Below, piece after piece: positions 1-12,800 of a stretch of DNA of 54,067 nt (the stretch's first letter is position 1; every line of letters begins with the position of its first letter). This stretch comes from Phoronis australis. Lineage: Eukaryota > Phoronida > Phoronidae. Below the pieces are notes generated by a model that had not been told where the DNA came from, ran no database searches, and worked only from the letters and a program-made list of their open reading frames with translations. The translations under genes were made by a program, and so were the position numbers. The DNA lies in NCBI GenBank assembly GCA_002633005.1, contig NMRA01000460.1:58672-112738 (forward strand), read 5' to 3'.

Positions 1-777
1 ACACATATATAAATCATCATGTTTCAAAACCCTCACATAACCACACATGACTTACCAGTTTCTGCCTTAGGCACTGCAAGTGCCGACAACGTGACAGAAC
101 TTTGTCTGGGCAGCAGCAGCACCTTGTTACCCCCCGCGGACACTGTCAGAGGGATCACTGGAACAATACAGAGCTAGCTTGTAGTTCACTAGCTGATCAA
201 GGGTGGGGGGGGGGGTTTCAATGATCATTTTGTACCAAAACCTAAGACCTAAAGTCACTGTGAACACATTGACATGTCAGTTTTGGTCTCATTTAAATTA
301 AATCTTAAATCTCAGAAAGGTAGTAAATAATTAAGTTGACCAGTTTGATCAAAGTTATGTCAGTGACATAATTAAGAGAAGAAATCAGATGAAAATCAAT
401 TCTAAATAATCAGAAAATTAGACAATCGATTTGGCTACTTTGCTGATTTTTCAATGAGACCTTTGTTTATCTTCAAAACAATTAAGTAAAACATGTTCTT
501 TCTTACAACTTACTGAATGTAAAATAATGAAAACTGCAAAGTGCGATGACAGAACAGAATTGGTTAACGTCACATACATCACGTTGCTTTCAGAAAGCTC
601 CATGGATATGAATTAATGTTAACCTACCATGCATCACACTGAAGGGATTGGAAGCAAAAAACAAACCTAACGAAACAACGAATAATATCACCTTTAAAAT
701 GATCTTATCACTCCATAACAACTTTTGTTTATTTCATGTCAATAAATCTTTTCAGTAAGTTGATAATGAAAACTTAC
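1..777. other. Intron of the MANSC-domain gene (left edge)
   Basis: No coding signal was recognised. A run of G (201-215, interrupted once by T) is the only marked low-complexity feature. Confidence 0.4.
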
Positions 778-841
778 GTCTCTTTGTTGTAGTAGTTGAC
801 TTAGTTGGTTTAGGAGTTGTGTCCACTACACTTACTTTTTG
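778..841 (-). CDS. Exon 5 of MANSC-domain gene: Thr/Lys/Pro-rich linker
   Basis: A 64-bp exon with acceptor ctgttttttgcag and donor AGAGAC|gtaagt, phase 0 in and phase 1 out. It encodes a mucin-like linker with TTPKPTKSTTTTK. A second possible acceptor seven bases in (caaaaag) would splice directly from exon 3 in phase 1, so the 47-bp exon 4 could be skipped without a frameshift if that weaker site is used. The gene continues beyond the left edge. Confidence 0.58.
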
Positions 842-3800
842 CTGCAAAAAACAGAAACATAATTTCAATCTGCAAACAAGATTACATTGATAATTTTTGG
901 CGAGTTCCTCAAGCCACTGAGCGCATTGTGATGTAATGCGATAGCTTACTTTGAGCCACCAACGCTGCATTAAACTTGCCTCGGCGTTCATGGCTCATTT
1001 TGTGTTGGTAAGGCTATATAACACAATGCCTGATTACTAGCAAGGATCACTCACAGATGGGCAAAAAAATACATACATAGATGTGGTCAAACATTTTCGA
1101 GTCAAATGTACAAAAGATGTATTATTTAGTTTTGAGTTAAAACATCTCTAATGTTTTCCTAAGTTGTGTGTTAAGGAAAGTATTTTCAATAACTGCATGG
1201 TGTCTGAAATAATCGTATTCCACACTATAACTACCGGAAGTTATTTCTGACCGGATTCAAATACCGTGTTCTGTTTATAAACGACATTGGTGTCCAGCTT
1301 CACTGAACAAAAGGTCCATCTGACCAGCAAACCTCTAATCGCCTGATAATTGGCCTCGGGGAATATCTCAAAAGGTCACGATTAAAAAGCCACGTGGCTA
1401 AGATACCCCTGTCGTAACCCACTACAAAGTGAATCCCTACCAAACATTTCTTGAATGCTGATATATTTAAAATGCCCGTGTAGACACAAGTCACTGATCC
1501 ACAGATCAGGATCTATAGGTCAACTGTCCCGTATCTACATTTTTCTAAATTGATCCCAGAGAACGTCAAAGACTATGTTTTTAAAGTGACAAATACAAAA
1601 TAACACACTTTCTGTCAAAAAAACCTTTGAAGAAGGCCATTTACTGTTATAAAAACAGTCTTGTCAATTAATGATTTGTAAGTATACATTCATCGGAGCA
1701 CTGTACGTATCTCTATATTCTTAGTATCTCAACAACTGAAATGTTATTCGGTGAGCTTGGAAATTCAACGATCAAAGCGCAGAGTCGAAGGTACTGTGAC
1801 AAATGAAACGCCAAAGAATTTTAGATGGAAATACAGAGCTTCTTCATCTTAGTAATCCCATTTGAAAAATACAACTGTCATAACATGTACACAGTTACCA
1901 CTCAAGATGTGCATTCATCTCAGACAGCTGGGCCCAGGGTCTAATCGTTGTACTTGAAACTGAACTCAAATAACTTTTTGCATTCGCCGCTCTGCTTTTG
2001 TGCGAGCTCAATATAAGTGTCTGTTAGTCCGTGCTTGAGTACATCGTGGTTAACACTGATGAATTTCTAGGCCAAGTTCGCACTTGACGACCCCAGCCTT
2101 AAAGCAATAAGTTTATATCTGAACTCAAAATCTTGAGTTTTAGTTCAGATCCGTAGCTCAAATTCAGGGCACACCAAGTGCGAACATGGAATAAAAGCTT
2201 GCCAGCATTAACCATAATGTACTCAAGCACGGAATAATAGACTCATATCTTGAGTTCGCACAAAAGTAGAGCGAAAACGTCAAAAATAATTTTGAATACA
2301 AAGATTAAAGGCCTGGCCCAGATCAGATGTCTGAGTTGGGTCAGATCAGCTCACTTTTAATGAACGTTCATGAAGCCATCCAACCACACATCTCGTGACA
2401 TAGTTAGCTACACCACTTCCCACCAGTGGATCGTGTGTTAATACTGTACACCATTCAAACATGGGCTGAAAGCTAGAATTCTGGTCAATCACAATTAATT
2501 AGAGTACATGGACAGAACCATATTATGAGAGTTAAGTCTCCTAAAGATGACAAGGCAAATCTGAAGGCTTATTTCTGAGCTAGCTACCAGATGGCCGATT
2601 TGAGATTGTAAGCCTTGATGTATAATTTTTTTTCAAACACACGACCAGACACCTGATTGCTGTCTGATCAGATGCCATGTGTATATATAGTGAATGAGGG
2701 TAGATAGACGCCTAACTTTAATAAATGATGCAAAAAACAAAACCAGGAAATGAAGGTACTGTTTCATGCAAGCCAAATAACATCTTAATGGTCATTTTCA
2801 AAGAAAAGCTGGGAAGCAATTTCACAGCTGTTGGCAAAACCGATGACAAATGAAAATACATTGCTTTGTTTTCTCAACAAGAACCGTTACAGAAGTTTAT
2901 ACGTGTCCTCTTAGAGGAAATCGCAGGACTCTTTACTTACCTCGGTGTTATTTGTGTTGACTGACGTAACCATGGTGGTTATCAACCCTGAAACAACAAG
3001 CAGACCACACTTATTAACCAATATTACAACCTGGAAGATGTACAGCATTGAGACAATAGCTTTTTCAATTTACGGTATGGGTATATCCCATCAAGAAGCC
3101 AATTGTTCACTGCTCTATAAAGTAGGCTGTACGAAAGCTGCTGTAAACTAATTTTCCGTCAAACAAAAGTCAAACTTTTGTTCAAGAACACTTGCTACAG
3201 CAAATCTGATCTCAACAAGGCGAGAAGTGGTTTGTGAACTTGGAAACAACTGACATCTGGTTATTGCTCAAGACTAAGCTCAGCCTATTAGATGACTGAT
3301 CTCAAGCAGTAACACACTGCCAATTCTTTCCAAGTGCAAAAGCAACACCTTATTTGAATAAGAACATGTTGAGACCAATGTCATAAACACAAGTGTTCTA
3401 AATAAAAGTTAGTTATCAGATACAAGTTGGGTACGTAGCAACTTTAAACAAGATGCTACAGTGTGACTTAACCACCTTCATTGGCTCTCTATCAATCAAC
3501 ATTGTAGTGCTACAAGTTACGTTTTACATAGGACCACGAAACTTAATTAAAACAGGACATTTTATACAGTCATACAAATAGTCCCGAAAATTCGTCTACG
3601 TACAGATATCTTTGAGACCTAAACCTACCCTTTAAGCCTATGAACAACGGGTCACAAGCTCTTGAAAATGTTACAAAAGGCGTTAGGCACACTGGTTAGC
3701 GTGGTATTTAACAAAACTCTAGTTCACAATTAGTGTGAAGTCAAAAATGCAGGATTCCGTGGGCAAAGAAATGAGACATTGATTTGCGTAATCTAAAAGG

Positions 3801-6800
3801 AGTCTATTGAGCACACAAAGTTGAATTTTAATCAGCATCACTCAAGTGTGTTTCTCGGCATGGTATAAGGATCAGCCATATCTTAAAGATACCCTTTCCG
3901 CACACAAAATTACATTTCGATCAGCATGACTTAAGTGTGCTTTTTGGCATGATATAAGGATCAGTCATGTCCTAAAGATACCCTTTCCACATCTTTTCAC
4001 GTAACCTCATAAAAGAAATTCGACTGCAAATCAATTTAGATTACAATTCTTCCTCAATGATGCTCTTTCAATAAGCAATCCAAATGTTTTCAAAATTACA
4101 AGAGAGACGTCATTTTCATTTTTTAAATTTCCAGTGGTGCACCTGCAAAATGGCCACCACAGTTGAACAGCATTAGCTACACTTTTTAAGTTCAAAACTG
4201 GCAAAAATGTAGGTATGAGAGTCTTTAAATAAATTCAAATTCACAGGAAAATACACCCAATGAGTACACAAGAGAAAAGACAAGTAGTTCATACAAAATT
4301 TTGTGTCATTTTTTTCTATACCAATTGAATGACATGACTGCAGATATCCAGATACATGGGCAAGGCTTATGCTTGATATTTTTATTTTAATGAAAGAGAT
4401 AATAATCATATACTTAAAAAAAGAAAAAAATTCTCTCATAAAACTAGACTAGGCTGTTTTGAAACTTTCAAACAATTACTCGTACCACAGGTAATACTAA
4501 AACTAAAAAAGAACAGCAAAACTAATGCTACTACTAAGTTGCTACTAACAACAACACTGTTCACACAGAAATAATCTAAATAAAAATGTTTGACAGTACC
4601 ATAATTTTACAACAACCATAACCAATCAGATATTAATACAAAAACCTTTTGTCAGCAACAATTGAAAACCAATAAAATGAGCAAAGTACAATAATTTATT
4701 AGATACAAACGTAACAGCAGAACGATCCTTAATTGCATGAAATTTTAAACCGGATTGATGAGGGTACCAATCTTTCACTCACACACATGAACGATAATGC
4801 CATGTTGCCATGTTTGGAGTATCTCAATGAACCAGTAGCTTCCCACACATAACCCAGATCAGTATTATTAAAGTACAGCTGAGATACAACCTAAATCACT
4901 AGGAGTGCAAAACGAACAACAGCAAATCAGGAGACGAAACAACAGTTGTAAATAATGAACATCAAAATTTTAAGTTTAGATCAAAATTATACATTGAATG
5001 TAAGCTTTCTATAACGGGCCTGGTGACTTTGACAGATGAATGCTAAAGCGGGGAGGGGGGGAGGGGGGGTGTAACAAAACAATCCTGTGATTGACATCTG
5101 CTTTCAACCATGATGGTGTGAAGCTCCTAATCCCACTAGAAGCCAGGAACTCTCATTGATCTCAGGATTTTATTAATGAATTAATATCCAACTGGACAGT
5201 GCTGGACAGTGCTGGACATTTTGGTGTCACTAGTATTCTCAGCCAACCCCTACATGCGGTGCGGCAATTCTTAAATTATTTTGCACATGATGATTCCCAA
5301 GATTGACATTTTTCATAGCAAATTACATTGCCACAAACAATCAAAATTATACAGTAATTCTCCACTTAACTGGCACAAAATAAATTACATATTTTCCTGA
5401 TAGTCAGGGTGTGTCAAATTAAGGTTATCTAGGACCTTAATAAACGACCTCAACTCTATGTCAAATATCGAAGAAACTATACTTTGTCAACCATTAAAAA
5501 TATATATTTTCTGAAAGGAAAAAGATCAAGGAATCGAAAAATATGCTTCTTACTACTGAGTCTTTATTGTTATCAGTTAACCATGTTCTTTAAATTAAAA
5601 GTTTCATGTGCAAGGAAAGTATATTCATAACAAAATAACCCCCGAGACCATTTTACTAAAACTTTTTCAAAAAAAAAATTTACGTTATTCTCAAAAACAC
5701 TGTTGGGATTTTGCTATAAAATGCCTAGTTTTCGCATACCAAGCGATATACAAATAAGACTGCTGTTTTTTCTTTTACAAAAATGCCATGTGTTTTACAA
5801 GCTAATTTGTGTGTAAAATCAACTCAGTAACCAAGCATCACCAACTGCCTGTATGAGAATCGCAAATTTTACGAAATGTGGCCTACGGTTGTTGGCAACG
5901 TGTTCTTATTAACAGTAACTAAATTACTTTATCCTGTTCCATTGGTGAAACACTATTTCAAGCACGTGACCCTAAGTAACAACACACTCATCCAAGTCGC
6001 ATCTTTCACCTGATATTTACAACAGCAAGAGATATCCCATATGATTGCATGAATAATCGTAAGTGGTAAATACACACTGTTCAGATCAGACCTTACCAAC
6101 ATGGTTAAATTGACCAGAATTAATGATTGGGCTTTACGTTGATATTTTCCGAAGAGCAAAACTAACTGTGTGCAAATTAGGTGAGGCAAGAAATTCCCAC
6201 CAAGATATCTCACGTGAAATAAATGAAGGTCAAAATAGTATTTTTCAAAATAATTGTGGATATGCAAAATGAGGTGTGTGTGTGCTAAGTACTTGGAGAC
6301 TTACAGTTTAACATGCTGTTCAGCGACAACCATACACTTACAGTATAACATGCTGTTCAGTGAAAACCATACACTACAAACAATGAAGAGGAATTTGCTA
6401 ATCATTTTTAATGAGAAATTAGACACAATGAAATTCTACATTTCTGTCATATCACATTTCAAACAAGAGAACAATTATCGTAATCCAACCCATGCCGTAG
6501 TTCGATCACGGAAAATACTACATCCCTATATTATGGTCATAACATTGATAACCAAGACTTACTTAATACAAGGATAATATTCTCTTGACATTTGACTGAA
6601 AATTCATCCTGCATTGACAAGATACAATGCATTATGCAGCTATTGAATTCCCAACAGTGTCATTTACATGATGTGCCAAACACAGGCAGCATTTTTTCTA
6701 ATGTAACATAACAGTGGTGAACAATGTGCTTAACCAAATACAGTGCAGAGAAACCGAGAAAATCTATCCGCAGTTCTGTAAGAATAACAGCTAACTGATG

Positions 6801-9800
6801 AACATTGCTCAGTTTTGCTGTCACCAATCATTCATAACCCACACGAAAAAATTAATACCACCATGCCTGTTATCTCATTTTCCATACTGATTTGAAAGCA
6901 ATTTATAAATGCCAGCAATTCATAGAGTCTGGAGTGCCCGAAGGTTACAGTGCCCACGTGGTGGATCGCTAAGGAATTACTTACACACGATTACGAAGCA
7001 GGACCAGAGTCCCAACGAGATATCCCAGCCACTCATGTTAACAACTGTGTCAGACAAGTGACATTTTAAATAGCATTCTGGAGACAGTTCATAGATAACC
7101 GAAACACTTCACTAGAGCATCTCAAATTAGAACGACGCCATATTCCATAACGCAATTAGACATTAAAGCAACAATTTCCAACACAACATGCGAAGGACAG
7201 AGAATTGCACGCAAAAACTCCAAATCCATGCCATATCCTCCTAATTGTACAGATAAAACAACTCTGCCGATAGCGGACATGAGCGGCCAATGAAACAAAA
7301 TTGTGTGATGCTTGCTCCGGCTTTGGTCTTCATTTCCAAGTGTTGGTGGACAAAATCGCAAATGACAACGTGGTGCAATCCGCAATACAGTTCACACACG
7401 CAAACTGTATTGGTACAGTGAACATGAATCCTGGCATGCCGATATCGCAATAGTCATAACTGGCAAGCGTGACACTGAAGAGTGCAACTACAGTACAAAT
7501 GCAAATGTGATGGGCTAACTACCAGCACGAGTGGCACTTGTGCATGTGTACATCTCTCTGTCAAGACTAAATCTGAACATGCCAGTAACACATTTTAAGT
7601 TTAATGGAATACACACTAGGGGTAATCAATAGTTACCGTGATATTGAGATTGAAGGATTCATTTGTTTACAGTCATAGGGGTTTCAAGCAAGAGTTAATT
7701 ACTAGTTTCATGTACAGAGATATTAATCCAGTGACTTAAAGTTTGTGAGATCAGAGCATGCCATCAAACAATAAACAATCATTAACTGTCACCCATTAAA
7801 ATAACACAAATAAATTAAAAGTGAAACGAGTAGTTAAAACACCAATAAACAGGTAACAAAAAAGAATAATGGAAAACATGATGTCAAATTCATCGACATA
7901 TATAACAATTTGCCTTTATAATGAATTAAAAAACTTCAATTAAATGGTGATAGAATTGGAAGGTTTACGCAACCAAGTCAAAAATAAGCTTTTCAACTAT
8001 TTTTCAATCTACTCATTATACTGCATGAGACATCTATTGGCAGGATCAGGGCTTAGCGATGCCATTTCCAATACAAGGCGATCATGCCGGCTTACCAGCT
8101 GTGATTAAGAGATCAATCAACAACAGTATGGAATACTCAATCTATGGCCAGCAGTATTTACCAAATCCTGTCTTTATAATTAACAGCTATATTATCTAAA
8201 TTATGAGAGCTTGACAGCTTCTTCCACCAGGGATAGATGTCTCGGCAGGCCGTCTGCTCTAGAGTTAAGTTGTAAATCATGCATAAGTACACTTAAGTAG
8301 TCAGTAATACCTGGAACCTAGTGCCACGCATCTTCAATCAAATGAATATTTAAAACAGCAAACCCCATGACCCGGGAGTTCTCTTTCGCATAATGGATAG
8401 GGTGTGGGGGTGTTGGTAAACTCACATTTAAAACCTGGACCAACACAGTGACCATTTATGTGAAAGAATGGGTACAAGAGTCAATACCAAATCCCAACCC
8501 AAGACAATATCACCTGAGATAGGAAAACAACCACTTGGGTTGCTGACATTTTCCTACCAACCTTTTCTACCAGAGAGTGCCCGATCTTCCACAATTAAGT
8601 ACAAGAGCAATGCAAAGCATTACAATGTGCCCATAACTGCACCATAAACGGTATGCTTTTAGGGGCATTTATCAATATCACAGTATCATTAAAATGACCA
8701 CTAAATTGTGCAGAATACGTCCATCCTGTCCAAAAACAAGAAGGCGCCGTCAACTCCTTAATAGAAAACAGAAAACTGGAAAAGTTCATGGAAATCTGTA
8801 GAATGACTTCAAAGATACAGAGGCAAACGTAAAAAAAAATGAAACTGGCACCAGGTGGTAAATTGGTAGTCAGATTTGTCAGAAACAAGTTGCCATCTGT
8901 CTTAAGCTCATACAATAATTCTAAAAGAGATTCAGGAGATACAGCCACAGATGCAAAAAAAAACCCGCTACAACGATGCACTACAGCAGTCCGACCGATC
9001 TGAAAATCAGCGTCATTTCTGCTCTTGTCAACAGGATCCCAACTGCCGATTTTCATAACGATCTGAGCAGTTTGACGCATAAAGAGGTGAATGACAAAAT
9101 ATTAAAAGTAGCCACTAGGTGGTGCAGAATCAGTCAAATTTACTAGAAAACAAAATGCTGACAAATGCTGTAGTCTCCATTAAAGAAACCTATTGGGCAA
9201 CTTTCATGAAAAAACGCCAAGGAACTTTGAAGATATTAAAACTGACACCAGGGGACACAATGGTAGTAAGTTTGTCCCAAAAGTTCAAGTCATCTGTTGT
9301 CACATTCATAGGAAAAGATCGTGCGAAGAGTTAAGGAGATACAGCTTCAGACACAAAATTGCCAAAACGAGACCACACAATAGTCCGTCTGAAAATAAAT
9401 ACGAGCCGTGGTCTAACATTCATAGTGATAGAGAGGTGAACCCAAAAAAGGACTTCCATATAAATAATAAAAATAGTCACTAGGTGGCGCATAACACAAC
9501 AAGGCGTCGCTGTCTCCTTCATAGAAACCTATTAGCTGAATTTCAGGAAAACCTGTCAAGGAACATGTAAGTTATAGAGGTCAATGTACAAAAAAAAATA
9601 AAATTACGATTAGTGGGCATAACAATGGTAGTCAGATCTGTACGAAATTCGGCGTCATCCATTGTCAGCTTCACGGCCAGACAGATGGCAATATGCACCC
9701 ATGTACGTATATGTGGGCACATCAAAAAGAACCAAATTTACGGAATCCTAATTCTTCAACATGATTGTTACCCAATTCGAAATTTCAGTAACCGGAATTT

Positions 9801-12800
9801 AATAACAGAGGTTGACTCTTTAGGACAATTCTATCAACAACTTCCTTCAGAAGTGCCCTTCTCCCGGTCTCATCTTCACTTTAAGAAACGGGCCGTGTAG
9901 CAAATTGAAATGAAGTTGCCGTGAAAATGCACCAGATTTCTACTTTAAAGAAGTGAAACCAAAGTTTAGGAGCAGATCATATTATAAAAGCCAAAAACAA
10001 GATACAGTTACACACTGTCAAATTTTGGAAAGGCTGTAAAATATTTCCAACTGATACACCGATTTCTTGAAAAAACTTTGACTAACAAATATCTGATTAG
10101 ACATAAGCTTGTCTCTAAACTGACAACTCCAGCCTATTTCTTTTTTTGTATTTTGTGACAGTTTCAGTTAGACAACAAAATTTAGTAGATGGACAACAAT
10201 TTTTCAACTGATTTTGAGGTCTTAGATCTATAGCTTACTATGAAAAATAAAAAATTCTTTCAATAAGCGGTTCAATGAAAATCCTTTACAAAGATATTAC
10301 GTACCTTCTGTTGAAACATCCGTTGTTACCCCAGGTTTTGATTTTGTCGTCATTGTGGTCAAAGGAATCCTCTCGCAGAACTTTGTAGCCGAGTTTCTGC
10401 GAAAACCCTGGATGCAATGACACATCCCATGTCGTCTCCGTGGCAACACTTCCTCTTCATCGTCATCTAATCCTTGCGGGGAATAGTCTTTGACAATACA
10501 TTCCTCATGATCGTATTGCATACAGTCGTATGTCCCTACACTGCAAGACATGTCATCAGGCCTACGAGAGTCCGAGAGATGGAATGCCGTGGACCTCTGT
10601 ACAGTGGATGATTGAGTGGTAGCCACCTCATCCACAGGTGGTTCTGAACTGGAGGTTTCAGCTAAATTAGAAGAAAAAAGCACTTAGATAAAATTTGCAA
10701 CAAGTGAAGGTCTAAGTGACTTCTCGTGCAGATGATGGCAAGAGGCAGTTGGGACATTTGAAGAGCCTAATACAACAGCCTTTTGTTAACACACAGTCTC
10801 TTACAACCTTTCAATTACTGAATTGGACACCCTATTATGCCCAACCCATGTAACCCCTCAATCACTGACGCCTTATTCATCTGAGCCATCCAAAAATCAA
10901 CACAAGCCATGCTGTCCCAAATAGGAACGTATCTGTTAAACTCCATGAAGATTCATCAACATATTTACGCAGAAGCAAAAAATAAAATTACCACAAGGGG
11001 CGCCACAGTAGCCACATCTAACAAAAATTCAACAACACTGGTGCTCTCCTCAATAGGAACACATGTATTAAATTTCATAAAAACGTATCAAAGAAAAACA
11101 TATTTTTGAAAGTAGAAAACTTCTTGAACTTGGTTTTTAACTTAATACCAATCAGCTGTTAATTGGGTCAGATGGATTTGACTTTTTAGTAAAATTTAGC
11201 AAAAGAGAAAGGTCCATTCATAGGAGCATAATGGTATCAATAACACGGTCAAAGTTCATTCGATAATAATGATCAAGATGAAATCTCAAAAATGATGCAA
11301 GCTTTCTAAATTATAATTTTGTTTTCCCTTTTGAGTGACTTATGTGAATTTTCATATAATCAAAAAGCACAATTTTTTGATAGACTCTCATAAAAAAGTG
11401 GAACATTTTAAAAACCTAACGGCGCTTTGGAGAACAGAGAATAAAGAATAACAGGTGAAAATCTTAAACAAATCTGAACAACCATTTTTAAGGTATGATA
11501 TTCCAAAGTTAACTTAGACATTTTTCCGGGGACCTTCATAACCTTAATACCTGTGGGCATTTTACTGTTGTCTATGTCTATGATAGGACACTCAGCTGCT
11601 CAATGGATCAAATCCAATCACAAAGTTTTATTCCGTTTGGCCTACTTGAACGCAAGTTACTCAAGGTTGTGAACATGACACAGCATCTTGTCATCTATGT
11701 ACATGTGGGTGCACAAACACTGTAATCATGTTAAATTCTTGAATTCTTGAGCGTGTGAATGTAGTAGGGTGTGTTATCTTTATGAGTTGTGAATATGGCG
11801 GGTGTGTTATCTTGAAGATCAACGATTGATTTTATTATAATGTTGTATAAGGAACGTGACAAACTCATAGAAATCGCTGATTTAGACCCCTGATATGACA
11901 CCTCAATCACTAATATGGAACCCCGATATGACACCTCAATCACTAATATGGAACCCTGATATGACCCCTCAATCACTTATATGGAACCCTGATATGACAT
12001 CTCAATTACTTATTTGGATACCCTGTTATGACAATACAATTACGTAACTTGCATTTTGTTAAGACAGCTCAATTTATATGTTGTTATGACACCTAAATCC
12101 TTGCTTTGACTTTTTACCTATGGAGCGTACGGAGACCATGAAAGAGTCCTTCAACTGGTCTCCATGTGTCCTCTTGGGGTCACAGCCGTGGGGAAGACTA
12201 GTGTTGCAGCTGACTAGATAGCAGGAACGCTCATCATCTTCAGAGTTGCCCAAGATGAGCGCCACATTACAGCTGGGCAGTTGGCAGCACTCTACGACAC
12301 ACTGTACAAACTCTTTGACTCCGTCAACCTTCTCGTAATGTCCCGCCTTCTTGCCCAGAGCAGGCACTGACTGGCGGCTAATGGAGTTTTGTACATTCTC
12401 CTTGGTGATCTCTAGGCAAAGATTACACAACCCACCTGCAAAATATAGGATGGATTGCTGAACAATACATTTATAGTAAAGCAATATCAACAACAACTTC
12501 CTGAAACCATTGCCAGGAGGTTGATGTGGTGAGCATAGAGAATTATTTATAAATTTCACTATTCAGCTTATTTGCACCTTCCTCACCTGGTTATCAGAGA
12601 CATCCTCACTAGAAATATTGAGAAGGCTCAAATTTAGAGCATGAAGCAAACAGACCAAATTCTGAGAGTTGCCTCTTCTGTGAGAACACTGCTTTTTAAG
12701 ATGGCCCTTATGATACCCAATACCCATACATTGACTACTGCCACCACCAGCCTGACATGGTGTATCTCACACGCCACCTGCTGGCAACAACTGATCACAT

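Larger units (their letters stand above)
2988..10304. other. Long intron of the MANSC-domain gene
   Basis: No coding exon recognised. It contains an 89-bp tandem duplication (3811-3988), a G-rich tract (5050-5069), a 37-bp tandem duplication (6299-6372) and a repeat array (about 8590-9745). Short ORFs here look like chance. Confidence 0.4.
10662..12117. other. Intron between EGF-like and MANSC exons
   Basis: No coding sequence seen. It contains a repeat fragment (10905-11110) and the 33-bp minisatellite (11888-12050). Confidence 0.5.

Noticed and set aside
8595-9080. 161-codon minus-strand ORF
   Set aside because: Lies wholly within a tandem-unit repeat array; related ORFs occur in other copies without conserved frame, so it is a by-product of repeat composition.
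11731-11976. Minus-strand ORF with an 11-residue repeat
   Set aside because: Arises from the 33-bp minisatellite in an intron.
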